DNA of 52,157 bases from Burkholderia multivorans (GTDB lineage Bacteria > Pseudomonadota > Gammaproteobacteria > Burkholderiales > Burkholderiaceae), in NCBI RefSeq assembly GCF_010645215.1, contig NZ_JAAGNW010000004.1, positions 39,410 to 91,566 of the forward strand, in the 5' to 3' direction. The notes below the pieces were generated by a model. The model did not search any database, had not been told where the DNA came from, and saw only the letters and a program-made list of their open reading frames with translations. This document shows positions 23,592 to 32,074 of this stretch, piece by piece (position 1 is the stretch's first letter; each line of letters opens with the position of its first letter). The position numbers were made by a program, and so were the translations under genes.

Positions 23592-26176
23592 ATGACCGAA
23601 GCCACCCAGGCGCGAGACCGGCTCCGCGACGCGGAACATGTCCACGACGAAACGTGCGCAGGCGCGCACGGGCACGCTCATCGCGGCCATGCACACGGCC
23701 AGGACGGCCACGTTCATGGTGCGCCGGGGCGCGTCGATGCGCCGCGTGCGCAGACGCATGACCACGCACACGGTGCGGGCTGCGGTCACGACCACGATCA
23801 TGCACCGGTTCGCGAGGGCGTCGACACGCCGGGCGCGAAGGAGCGCGAGCACGCGCATGACCACCATGCGAATGACCATGCGCACGGCGCGGGTTGCAGC
23901 CACGACCATGAGCATGCGCTGGTTCGCGAAGGCGTCGACACGCCGCGCGCGAACGAGCACGAGCACGGCGCGAGCTGTGGTCATAGCCATGACCACGCTC
24001 ATGCGCACGACCACGACCACGACCACGACCACGGCGCCGACAACTGCTGCGCACCGGCCGCGCTCACGCTCGCGCCGCTGCCGGGGGCCAGCGCGGCCGC
24101 GAACGGCAACCTGCGCTCGGCGTTCCGGATCATGCAGATGGACTGCCCGACCGAGGAAACGCTGATCCGCAAGAAGCTCGGCGGCATGAAGGAAGTGGCG
24201 ACGCTCGAATTCAACCTGATGCAGCGCATGCTGACGGTCGAGCACGCGCCGGGCGCGGAAGCCGCGATCACGAGCGCGATCCGTTCGCTCGGCATGACGC
24301 CGGAAGTTGCCGGCAACACCGGCCCCGGCGCCGCGGCGCTGCCCGCCGAGCGCGCGAAGCCGTGGTGGCCGCTCGCGCTGGCAGGCGTCGCGGCGATCGC
24401 ATCGGAGGCGGCCACCTGGTTCGGGCTGCCGACCTGGCTCGCGGCCGCGCTCGCGGTGCTGGCGGTCGCTGCCTGCGGCCTCACCACCTACAAGAAGGGC
24501 TGGATCGCGATCCGCAACGGCAACCTCAACATCAACGCGCTGATGAGCATCGCGGTGACGGGCGCCATGGTGATCGGTCAATGGCCGGAAGCCGCCATGG
24601 TGATGGTGCTGTTCACCATCGCCGAACTGATCGAGGCGAAGTCGCTCGATCGCGCGCGCAACGCGATCCAGGGGCTCATGCGGCTCGCGCCGGACACCGC
24701 CACGGTGCGTCAGCCCGACGGCTCGTGGGCGACCATCGAGGCGGCGCAGGTCGTGCTCGGCGCGGTGGTGCGCGTGAAGCCGGGCGAGCGCATCGGCCTC
24801 GACGGCGAAATCGTGTCCGGCCGCTCGACCGTGAACCAGGCGCCGATCACCGGCGAAAGCCTGCCCGTCGAAAAGGGCCAGGGCGATGCGGTGTTCGCCG
24901 GCACGATCAACGAATCGGGCTCGTTCGAATACCGGGTCACGGCCGTCGCGGGCAACACCACGCTCGCGCGCATCATCCACGCCGTCGAGGAGGCGCAGGG
25001 CGCGAAGGCGCCGACGCAGCGTTTCGTCGATCAGTTCGCGCGGGTCTATACGCCGATCGTGTTCGCGATCGCCTTGCTGGTCGCGATCGTGCCGCCGCTG
25101 TTGATCGACGGCGCATGGCGCGACTGGATCTACCGCGCGCTCGTGCTGCTCGTGATCGCGTGCCCGTGCGCGCTGGTGATCTCGACGCCGGTGACGATCG
25201 TGTCCGGCCTCGCGGCGGCCGCGCGGCGCGGCATTCTCGTGAAGGGCGGCGTGTACCTGGAGGAAGGCCGCAAGCTGGTCTGGCTCGCGCTCGACAAGAC
25301 CGGCACGATCACGCACGGCAAGCCGGTGCAGACCGATTTCGAGCTGCGCGCGGCCGATGTCGACGCGGCGCGCGTGCGTCATCTGGCGGCAAGTCTCGCG
25401 AGTCGTTCCGACCACCCGGTGTCGCAGGCGGTCGCGGCGGCGGCGCGCGGCGACGCGGCGCTGGCCGGCGCGTTCGCGGAAGTGGCCGAGTTCGAGGCGA
25501 TCCCCGGGCGCGGCGTGCGCGGCACGATCGACGGCACCGCCTACTGGCTCGGCAACCATCGCCTCGTCGAGGCGCTGAAGCGCTGCTCGCCGGCGCTGGA
25601 GGAGCGGCTCGACGCGCTCGAGAAGCAGGGCAAGACGGTCGTGATGCTGATCGACGCGGCGCGGGTGCTGGGGCTGTTCGCGGTCGCGGATACGGTGAAG
25701 GAGACGAGCCGCGAGGCCGTCGCCGAACTGCACGCGCTCGGCATCCGCACCGCGATGCTGACGGGCGACAACCCGCATACGGCGGCGGCGATCGCGGCCC
25801 AGGTCGGGATCGACGATGCGCGCGGCAACCAGCTGCCCGAGGACAAGCTCGCGGCGGTCAACGAGCTGGCGGCGGGGCCGGGCGCGGTCGGGATGGTCGG
25901 CGACGGCATCAACGACGCGCCGGCGCTCGCGCGTGCCGATATCGGTTTCGCGATGGGCGCGATGGGCACCGATACGGCGATCGAGACGGCCGACGTCGCG
26001 CTGATGGACGACGACCTGCGCAAGATTCCCGCGTTCGTGCGCCTGTCGCGCGCGACCCATCGCGTGCTGGCGCGATCGCGGGGCTCGGCACGATGTGGAT
26101 GGCGGTGTTCGCGGACGCGGGCGCGAGCCTGATCGTGGTCGGCAACGGCCTGCGTCTATTGCGTCAACAACGTTGA
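23592..26176 (+). pseudogene. cadA: Cd/Zn/Pb P1B-type ATPase, C-terminus frameshifted by an apparent ~50-bp deletion
   Basis: A metal-export ATPase. Residues 1-155 are His/Asp rich with 38-residue repeats; a heavy-metal-associated domain follows ([16 protein letters not shown], near 178-245), then TM helices, TGES, the ion-binding CPC ([10 protein letters not shown], near 523), phosphorylated D568 in DKTGT, and [14 protein letters not shown] near 770. After RATHRVL the frame breaks at about 26070: the in-frame read ends at 26132, while the expected end [29 protein letters not shown] continues in another frame to TGA 26176. The missing part is the helix expected as VQNIALALG-KAVFL, about 50 bp. 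ATG 23592 follows AGGAGG. As written the pump lacks its last helices; an assembly error is likely. Confidence 0.9.
23770..24034 (+). repeat. His-rich repeat region in the metal ATPase N-terminus
   Basis: Two copies of a 114-bp (38-codon) unit start near 23768 and 23882, sharing the phrase VREGVDTP-A and HAHGAGC-HDH-HA. A third partial unit ends in a (CACGAC)n hexamer run at about 24006-24033 encoding alternating His-Asp. The unit length keeps the frame, so copy number could vary without loss of the protein. Confidence 0.8.
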
Positions 26177-26189
26177 ACGGAGGCGGAAG

Positions 26190-26507
26190 ATGAGTCTGCT
26201 CAAATGGATCACCGGCGGCCACGGCCGCGGACATGGCGGTGGCTTTTCGCGCGGTCACGGCGGCGGTCACGGCGGCTACGGCTGGGGCAACCAGGGCGGC
26301 CATTCGAACGGCGGCTTCCCGCCGCCGTCGGGCGGCGGCCCGCTGCAAAGCCTGGCCTGCGCGCGTTGCGGCGCGCTCAACGGCGCGGCCGCGCAGTTCT
26401 GTGCGCAATGCGGCGCGTCGCAGAAGCCCGCCGCGTGCGGCAAATGCAGCGCGGCGCTCGATGCGGCGGCCCGCTTCTGCCAGCAGTGCGGGACGCAAGT
26501 CGCCTAG
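26190..26507 (+). CDS. Gly/His-rich double zinc-ribbon protein
   Basis: A 105-residue protein starting 13 bp after the end of cadA, with GGAGGCGGAAG as ribosome site, so almost certainly co-expressed with it. Residues 9-47 are Gly/His rich (GGHGRGHGGGFSRGHGGGHGG). Residues 57-104 hold two zinc ribbons, CARCGALNG...FCAQCGAS and CGKCSAALD...FCQQCGT, eight cysteines in CxxC pairs. No signal peptide or membrane helix is seen. The composition and position suggest a metal-binding helper of the exporter; this is inference, as double zinc ribbons have many uses. Confidence 0.8.
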   Translation: MSLLKWITGGHGRGHGGGFSRGHGGGHGGYGWGNQGGHSNGGFPPPSGGGPLQSLACARCGALNGAAAQFCAQCGASQKPAACGKCSAALDAAARFCQQCGTQVA

Positions 26508-26519
26508 ACCAGGCGCGGC

Positions 26520-26549
26520 CCGGAGGGCGGGCGGATGTCCGCCCTCCGG
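26520..26549. terminator. Hairpin between convergent genes
   Basis: An 11-bp perfect stem CCGGAGGGCGG / CCGCCCTCCGG with an 8-base loop lies between the stop codons at 26507 and 26559. It can serve both strands, though T tracts are poor. Confidence 0.65.
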
Positions 26550-26558
26550 CGCTTTCAC

Positions 26559-27428
26559 TCACCGTAGCGGCAGATGGATTTCCGTCAGCAGTTCGGCGGG
26601 GCGCACCTCCTGCGGCGAATTCAGATACAGCTCGAACGACGGCGCGTCGGCCGCCTCGCGGCCCGAGTTCGGCAGCCAGGTGCCGTACAGCCAGTCGTAG
26701 GTCTCGGCAAGCTGTTGGTAAGGCCCGCGGTGCGTGAGCACCGCATACTCGCCGCCCGCGATCACGGTGCGCGCCACCGGCGCCTCGACCGTCACGCCGG
26801 CCGCGCGCGGCCCCAGCGCGAAGCAGGCTTTCGAACGCAGCTGCGCGGCGGGCGTCGCATCCGGGTCGTCATAGAAGATGCCGATGCAGCGCGTGTCCGG
26901 ACCGAACAGGTCGCGCACGCCGATCCAGCCCGCGAGTATCTCGAACGCGAGGCCGATCTCCGGATACGGGCCGACGTGGTCCACCGACAGCACCTCGATC
27001 GGATCGAGGCGGCGCAAGACGACTTCATGCTGGGTCATGGATGACGCTCCTGGTTGCGCTGAAAGGGCGGGTTGCGCCACGCGCTGGCTCCGGTACTGCG
27101 CGGGCGGCATGCCGAACGCGTCGCGAAACGCGCGGCTGAACGCATGCGGCGAACCGTAGCCCGCGCGCTGCGCGATATCGCTGATCGGCCGCGCCGTGCG
27201 GATCAGGTCGTCCGCCGCGCGCGCGAGCCGGATGCGCCGCACGGTCGCCACCACCGATTCGCCGTAGAGCCCCTGGTAGATCCGGTGCCAGTGATAGGGC
27301 GACAGGCACGCGACCTCGGCGAGCCGGTTCAGGTCCAGCGGCTCGTCGAGGTGGGCGCGGATATACGCATGCACGCGCGCGAGGCGAGCGTGGTAGCGGG
27401 TCCAGCAGGCGGGGGGCGTGGCGGTCAT
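26559..27428 (-). CDS. AraC-family regulator with GyrI-like effector domain
   Basis: A 289-residue protein (299 if a GTG at 27458 is used). An AraC double helix-turn-helix at the N-terminus (ARVHAYIRAHLDEPLDLNRLAEVACLSPYHWHRIYQGLYGE, then DIAQRAGYGSPHAFSRAFRDAFGMPPAQYR) is joined to a GyrI/SbmC-like ligand-binding domain from about residue 130 (VLRRLDPIEVLSVDHVGPYPEIG ... EYAVLTHRGPYQQLAETYDWLYGTWL). This is the Rob/SoxS-like architecture linked to small-molecule or drug sensing. It is convergent with the zinc-ribbon gene. The start is uncertain, since neither candidate has a clear ribosome site. Confidence 0.85.
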   Translation of the reverse strand: MTATPPACWTRYHARLARVHAYIRAHLDEPLDLNRLAEVACLSPYHWHRIYQGLYGESVVATVRRIRLARAADDLIRTARPISDIAQRAGYGSPHAFSRAFRDAFGMPPAQYRSQRVAQPALSAQPGASSMTQHEVVLRRLDPIEVLSVDHVGPYPEIGLAFEILAGWIGVRDLFGPDTRCIGIFYDDPDATPAAQLRSKACFALGPRAAGVTVEAPVARTVIAGGEYAVLTHRGPYQQLAETYDWLYGTWLPNSGREAADAPSFELYLNSPQEVRPAELLTEIHLPLR

Positions 27429-27678
27429 CGGCGCGGCGGCGGCGGAACAGGCGCTCACCTTAGCACGTCACCTTTTGACAAATCTTGCGCTCCGCACCGG
27501 TTCCACGCCCGCGCGGCGCGGGCGGCCGCCCTATGTCTGGCACCATTTAACGCGGCATGGTGCGCGCAGCCGTACCGATTTGCTGACCAATGTTTAAGTA
27601 CGGTGAAAAACGATTGAATCCGCCATCGTTCCCCGTGTAAGGTCGCGCTGGCAGCCCCGATTTTTCGGAGTCCGCAGG

Positions 27679-29064
27679 TTGTCCATCGATGTCCAATCGC
27701 TGCAAAGCACCCTGGGCGTCTACCTGCCCAAGATCGCCGGCGCGCTCGGCATCCTGATCGTGGGCTGGCTGATCGCCGTGCTGGTCCGGGCCGGCGTGCG
27801 CAAGCTGCTGGGCGCCTTGAAGGTCGACCAGCGCATCGCGGAGAGCACCGGGCAGGGCGCGCAGGTCGAAGGCATCGTCGCGGGCGGCCTGTTCTGGCTG
27901 ATCCTGCTCGTGACCGCGGTCGGCATCTTCAACGTGCTGAACCTCTACGCGGTATCGAATCCGTTCTCGCTGCTCGTCACCAAGATCATCAACTACCTGC
28001 CGAACCTGCTCGGCGGCGGCGCGCTCGCGCTGATCGCCTGGTTGATCGCCTCGCTTCTGCGCAGCGTCGCGGGGAAGGCGCTGAAGGCGAGCCGGATCGA
28101 CGGCAAGCTGTCCGAGACGGCCGGCATGAAACCGATGAGCGGCTATCTCGGCGACGTGCTGTTCTGGCTCGTGATCCTGATGTTCATTCCCGCGATCCTC
28201 GCCGCGTTCGACCTGAACGGGCTGCTGTCGCCGGTCCAGGGCATGATCGACAAGATCCTCGCGATCGTGCCGAACGTGTTCGCGGCGGTCGTGATCGGCT
28301 TCGTCGGCTGGGTGGTCGCGCGGATCCTGCGCGGCCTCGTCGTCAACCTGCTGAGCGCGGCGGGCGCCGACCGCCTCACCCAGAACGTCGACAGCGCAAC
28401 GCCCGTGAAGCTGTCGAGCCTGCTCGGCACCGTGGTCTATATCTTCGTGTTCGTGCCGACCCTGATTTCCGCGCTCGACGCGCTGAAGATCGAGGCGATC
28501 TCGGGCCCGGCCACGCGCCTGCTCGATCAGTTCCTCGGCGCAGTGCCCGACATCGTCGCGGCGGTCGTGATCCTGCTCGTCACGTTCTATGTCGCGCGCT
28601 TCGTCGCGACGCTCGTGCAGAAACTGCTGGTGGCGGCGGGCGTCGACGGGCTGCCCGCCGTGCTCGGCGTCGAACGGGTGTTCTCGGGCACGCTGCAGCC
28701 GTCGGTGCTGGCCGGCCGGCTCGTGATCTTCTTCGCGATCGAGTTCGGCGCGCATATCCTGATGGGCGGCGTGATCCTCGTGATCGGCTTCTGGCTCGCG
28801 GGCCTCGCGCGCCGCGTGATCCAGCAGGCCGACCACGACCAGAGCGGCCTGCTCGCGCGGATCGCGCAATTCGCGATCCTCGGCCTCGTGTTCGCCATGG
28901 GGCTGCGCGCGATGGGCATCGCCAATGAGATCGTGCAGCTCGCGTTCGGCCTCGTGCTCGGGGCGGTCGCGGTGGCGGTGGCGCTGTCGTTCGGTCTCGG
29001 CGGCCGCGAGGCGGCGGCCAAGCTGCTCGACCGCTGGATCAATACGCGCGATCGCAAGGAGTAA
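27679..29064 (+). CDS. CmpX-like mechanosensitive channel family protein, with an apparent internal gap
   Basis: A 461-residue membrane protein made of repeated conserved TM-helix modules (LPKIAGALGILIVGWLIAVLVR; LPNLLGGGALALIAWLIASLLR; VPNVFAAVVIGFVGWVVARILR; VPDIVAAVVILLVTFYVARFV), ending with GLVLGAVAVAVALSFGLGGREAAAKLLDRW. This matches the CmpX/MscS-related family. The start is TTG 27679, with GGAG eight bases upstream. After GRLVIFFA (about 28737) it jumps to IEFGAHILMGGVI; relatives carry a further segment of roughly 20-25 residues there (a MLFATVEAANLLGF-type stretch), so an in-frame deletion is suspected. It stands alone in its transcription unit. Confidence 0.85.
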   Translation: MSIDVQSLQSTLGVYLPKIAGALGILIVGWLIAVLVRAGVRKLLGALKVDQRIAESTGQGAQVEGIVAGGLFWLILLVTAVGIFNVLNLYAVSNPFSLLVTKIINYLPNLLGGGALALIAWLIASLLRSVAGKALKASRIDGKLSETAGMKPMSGYLGDVLFWLVILMFIPAILAAFDLNGLLSPVQGMIDKILAIVPNVFAAVVIGFVGWVVARILRGLVVNLLSAAGADRLTQNVDSATPVKLSSLLGTVVYIFVFVPTLISALDALKIEAISGPATRLLDQFLGAVPDIVAAVVILLVTFYVARFVATLVQKLLVAAGVDGLPAVLGVERVFSGTLQPSVLAGRLVIFFAIEFGAHILMGGVILVIGFWLAGLARRVIQQADHDQSGLLARIAQFAILGLVFAMGLRAMGIANEIVQLAFGLVLGAVAVAVALSFGLGGREAAAKLLDRWINTRDRKE

Positions 29065-29163
29065 GGCGCGCGACGCGGGGCGCCGTGCCCCGCGCCGCGT
29101 TCAGGGCGGGGCGCGTCCTGCCGGGGCGCGTTACGAACCGCGCCGAGGTCGCGCAGCATTAGA

Positions 29164-29270
29164 CCGAACTGCGTCAGGCGGGCTGCGTCAGGTGGGACCA
29201 TGCTCAGGCCGAGCCGCGTCGGACTGAGCCGCATGAGGCCGAACTGCGTCGGGCCGAACCACGCTCAGGC
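29164..29270. repeat. Degenerate ~15-bp minisatellite (about seven copies)
   Basis: Copies resemble CGAACTGCGTCAGGC, with variants such as CGAGCCGCGTCGGAC, TGAGCCGCATGAGGC and CGAACCACGCTCAGGC, in tandem. The array runs into the last codons and stop of the acyltransferase gene at 29265. Confidence 0.7.
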
Positions 29271-30317
29271 CGCGCGCTTCCAGGCGATCGCCCACGCGTG
29301 CGGCACCGGCGGGAAGCCGGCCAGGCCGGCGACGCCCGCGCGCAGCGTCAGTGCGTACAGCAGCATCGGCGCGGCGAGCCCGGCGGCGGTGCCGAGCGCG
29401 AGGTGCAGCGTGAGCGTCGCCATACCGGGCGTCGCTACGCCGACCTGCTGCAGCGCGATGCGCACGCCCGCCGTGACCAGGATGTGCGTGAGGTAGATCG
29501 GCATCGAGGCGATGCCGGCCGATTCGAGCCAGATTCGCCAGCGGGGCGCGTCGCGCATCTGCTCCGCGCGCCACGCGAGTTGCAGCGTGAGCGCGAGGCC
29601 GGCGAGCGCGGCGGGCACGGCCCAGACGCTGTCCGCTTCGCCGCGGCCGTGCGCGAACAGCACGGCCACGGCGAACGCGGCGCCGCTCGCGGCGATCCGG
29701 CCCGGCGTCGCGCCGTGCGCGACGAGCCGCGGCAAATACTCGCTCGCGAGCAGGCCGAGCGCGAAGAACGGCCAGTTCATCAACGCGAGCGAGACGATCC
29801 CCCAGTGCGTCGACGCGCCGAGCGCGAGGCCGAGCGCCGCGAGCCCGGCGAGCGGCCAGTGCGCGCGCAGCAGCGCGGGCGCCGCCTGGGCGAGCGCCCA
29901 CGCGAGCAGCATGCAGAGCATCAGCGCATAGAGAAACCAGAACTGGCCGAACGGCCGCCAGCCGATCGCGAGCAGGTCCGCCGCGACGAACGCGTGGTTC
30001 ATGCCGTGCGTCGCCATCACGAGCTGCACCGCGCCCTGCAGCCCCGACCACAGCAGGTACGGATACACGACCGCGCGCAGCTTCGCCGGCAGGAAGCCGC
30101 GGCCCGAGCCGCGCAGCGAGCGCTCGACGTGCAGCCCCGACAACAGGAAGAACAGCGGCATGTGGAACGTGTAGATCGTGTAGTCGAGCGCGGCGGCCCA
30201 CACGGCGGGCGCGCCGCCCGGCACGAGGCCCGCCGCGCCGACCCCGCGCAGCGCGTGCCCGAACACGACGAGGACGATGCCCGCGCCGCGTGCGGTATCG
30301 AGATAGGTTTCCCGCAT
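29265..30317 (-). CDS. Acyltransferase family 3 membrane protein
   Basis: A 350-residue polytopic protein of the OafA/WecH type that transfers acyl groups to cell-surface or exported sugars. It starts RETYLDTARGAGIVLVVFGHALRG, giving the family's D-x-x-RG start and catalytic histidine region, then FHMPLFFLLSGLHVERSL and about ten TM helices; PIYLTHILV near the end is also typical. ATG 30317 is preferred because it begins at the conserved domain; a longer form to 30374 is possible. The substrate cannot be inferred from neighbours. The last codon abuts a 15-bp repeat array. Confidence 0.85.
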   Translation of the reverse strand: MRETYLDTARGAGIVLVVFGHALRGVGAAGLVPGGAPAVWAAALDYTIYTFHMPLFFLLSGLHVERSLRGSGRGFLPAKLRAVVYPYLLWSGLQGAVQLVMATHGMNHAFVAADLLAIGWRPFGQFWFLYALMLCMLLAWALAQAAPALLRAHWPLAGLAALGLALGASTHWGIVSLALMNWPFFALGLLASEYLPRLVAHGATPGRIAASGAAFAVAVLFAHGRGEADSVWAVPAALAGLALTLQLAWRAEQMRDAPRWRIWLESAGIASMPIYLTHILVTAGVRIALQQVGVATPGMATLTLHLALGTAAGLAAPMLLYALTLRAGVAGLAGFPPVPHAWAIAWKRAA

Positions 30318-30594
30318 GGTGGTCTGGTATGGGCGCGGCGAGGCCGCGTTGCGCTGAATGTAGGCAACGCACATCCGTCGCTGTGTGGGCGGCCCGACAC
30401 ATGCGCGCGCCGCAATGCGGCCTGGATCACCGTGCCGATGCCGCGCCCGGCGGGCGTTTCCGCTGACGAAACGAAAGCCGGACGTTTGCCGATTTTCGAT
30501 AACACGTCGATTAATGACTCTCTAGGATCGATCCTCAGTCGCGGGGGCCAGATACCACCGGTCCGCCCGGCCAGCCGCACTTGAGGAGAGATCC

Positions 30595-32004
30595 ATGCAG
30601 ACAGAATCGAAGGGTCGCCCCGGCGCGGGCGGCAAGGCGTCGCAGCCGGTTCTCCGGCAGACGCTCGGCACCTGGCAGCTGTGGGGCATCGCGGTCGGGC
30701 TCGTGATCTCGGGCGAGTACTTCGGCTGGAGCTATGGCTGGGCCAGCGCGGGCACGCTCGGTTTCGTCATCACCGCGCTGTTCGTGGCGGCGATGTACAC
30801 GACCTTCATCTTCAGCTTCACCGAGCTGACCACCTCGATCCCGCACGCGGGCGGGCCGTTCGCCTACGCACGGCGCGCGTTCGGGCCGGCGGGCGGCTAT
30901 CTGGCCGGCGCGGCGACGCTGGTCGAGTTCGTGTTCGCGCCGCCCGCGATCGCGCTCGCGATCGGCGCCTATCTGCATGTGCAGTTCCCGGGCCTCGAAC
31001 CGAAGCACGCGGCGATGGGCGCCTATCTCGTGTTCATGGCGCTCAACATCGTCGGCGTGCAGATCGCGGCGACCTTCGAGCTGGTCGTCACGCTGTTCGC
31101 GATCTTCGAGCTGCTCGTGTTCATGGGCGTCGTGTCGCCGGGCTTCGCGTGGAGCAACTTCGTCAAGGGCGGCTGGGCGGGCGCCGATCATTTCAGCCTC
31201 GGCGCGTTCCACGGGATGTTCGCCGCGATCCCGTTCGCGATCTGGTTCTTCCTCGCGATCGAGGGCGTCGCGATGGCGGCCGAGGAGGCCAAGAATCCGC
31301 AGCGCTCGATTCCGATCGCCTACGTCGCCGGGATCCTGACGCTCGTCGTGCTCGCGATCGGCGTCATGGTGTTCGCCGGCGGCGCGGGCGACTGGACCAA
31401 GCTCGCCAACATCAACGATCCGCTGCCGCAGGCGATGAAGTACATCGTCGGCGCGAACAGCGGCTGGATGCACATGCTCGTGTGGCTGGGCCTGTTCGGG
31501 CTCGTCGCGTCGTTCCACGGCATCATCCTCGGTTATTCGCGACAGATCTTCGCGCTGGCCCGCGAGGGCTACCTGCCCGAGTGGCTCGCCAAGGTGCATC
31601 CGCGCTTCCAGACGCCGTACCGCGCGATCCTCGCGGGCGGCGTGGTCGGGATCGTCGCGATCTACAGCGACGAGCTGATCCAGTTCGGCGGCCAGACCCT
31701 CACGGCGAACATCGTGACGATGTCGGTGTTCGGCGCTATCGTGATGTATATCGTCAGCATGGCGGCCCTGTTCAAGCTGCGCCGCACGCAGCCGCGCCTC
31801 GCGCGGCCGTTCCGCGCGCCGCTGTATCCGTTCTTTCCGGCTTTCGCGCTCGTCGCGGCGCTCGTGTGTCTCGCGACGATGGTGTATTTCAACGGGCTCG
31901 TCGCGCTGATCTTCGTCGCGTTCCTCGCGCTCGGCTACGGCTATTTCCTCGCGACCGGCGCGCAGCGTTCGGCGGCGCCCGCCGACGCGCTCGTCGAGGA
32001 ATGA
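30595..32004 (+). CDS. eat: Ethanolamine permease (APC superfamily)
   Basis: A 469-residue transporter with about 12 TM helices. GTWQLWGIAVGLVISGEYFGWSYGWASAGTLGF, FSFTELTTSIPHAGGPFAYARRAFG, FLAIEGVAMAAEEAKNPQRSIP and SFHGIILGYSRQIFALAREGYLPEWLAKVHPRFQTPY are typical of the Eat/EutP-type ethanolamine permeases. ATG 30595 follows GAGGAGAGATCC. It is first in the operon eat-eutB-eutC; eutB begins 70 bp downstream. It imports ethanolamine for the lyase encoded by the next two genes. Confidence 0.93.
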   Translation: MQTESKGRPGAGGKASQPVLRQTLGTWQLWGIAVGLVISGEYFGWSYGWASAGTLGFVITALFVAAMYTTFIFSFTELTTSIPHAGGPFAYARRAFGPAGGYLAGAATLVEFVFAPPAIALAIGAYLHVQFPGLEPKHAAMGAYLVFMALNIVGVQIAATFELVVTLFAIFELLVFMGVVSPGFAWSNFVKGGWAGADHFSLGAFHGMFAAIPFAIWFFLAIEGVAMAAEEAKNPQRSIPIAYVAGILTLVVLAIGVMVFAGGAGDWTKLANINDPLPQAMKYIVGANSGWMHMLVWLGLFGLVASFHGIILGYSRQIFALAREGYLPEWLAKVHPRFQTPYRAILAGGVVGIVAIYSDELIQFGGQTLTANIVTMSVFGAIVMYIVSMAALFKLRRTQPRLARPFRAPLYPFFPAFALVAALVCLATMVYFNGLVALIFVAFLALGYGYFLATGAQRSAAPADALVEE

Positions 32005-32074
32005 CGCGCGGGCGGCCCGCCCCCGCACCGCGGCGTGCGCATGCGCCGCGGGCATCACAAGGAGTCGGCATCGG

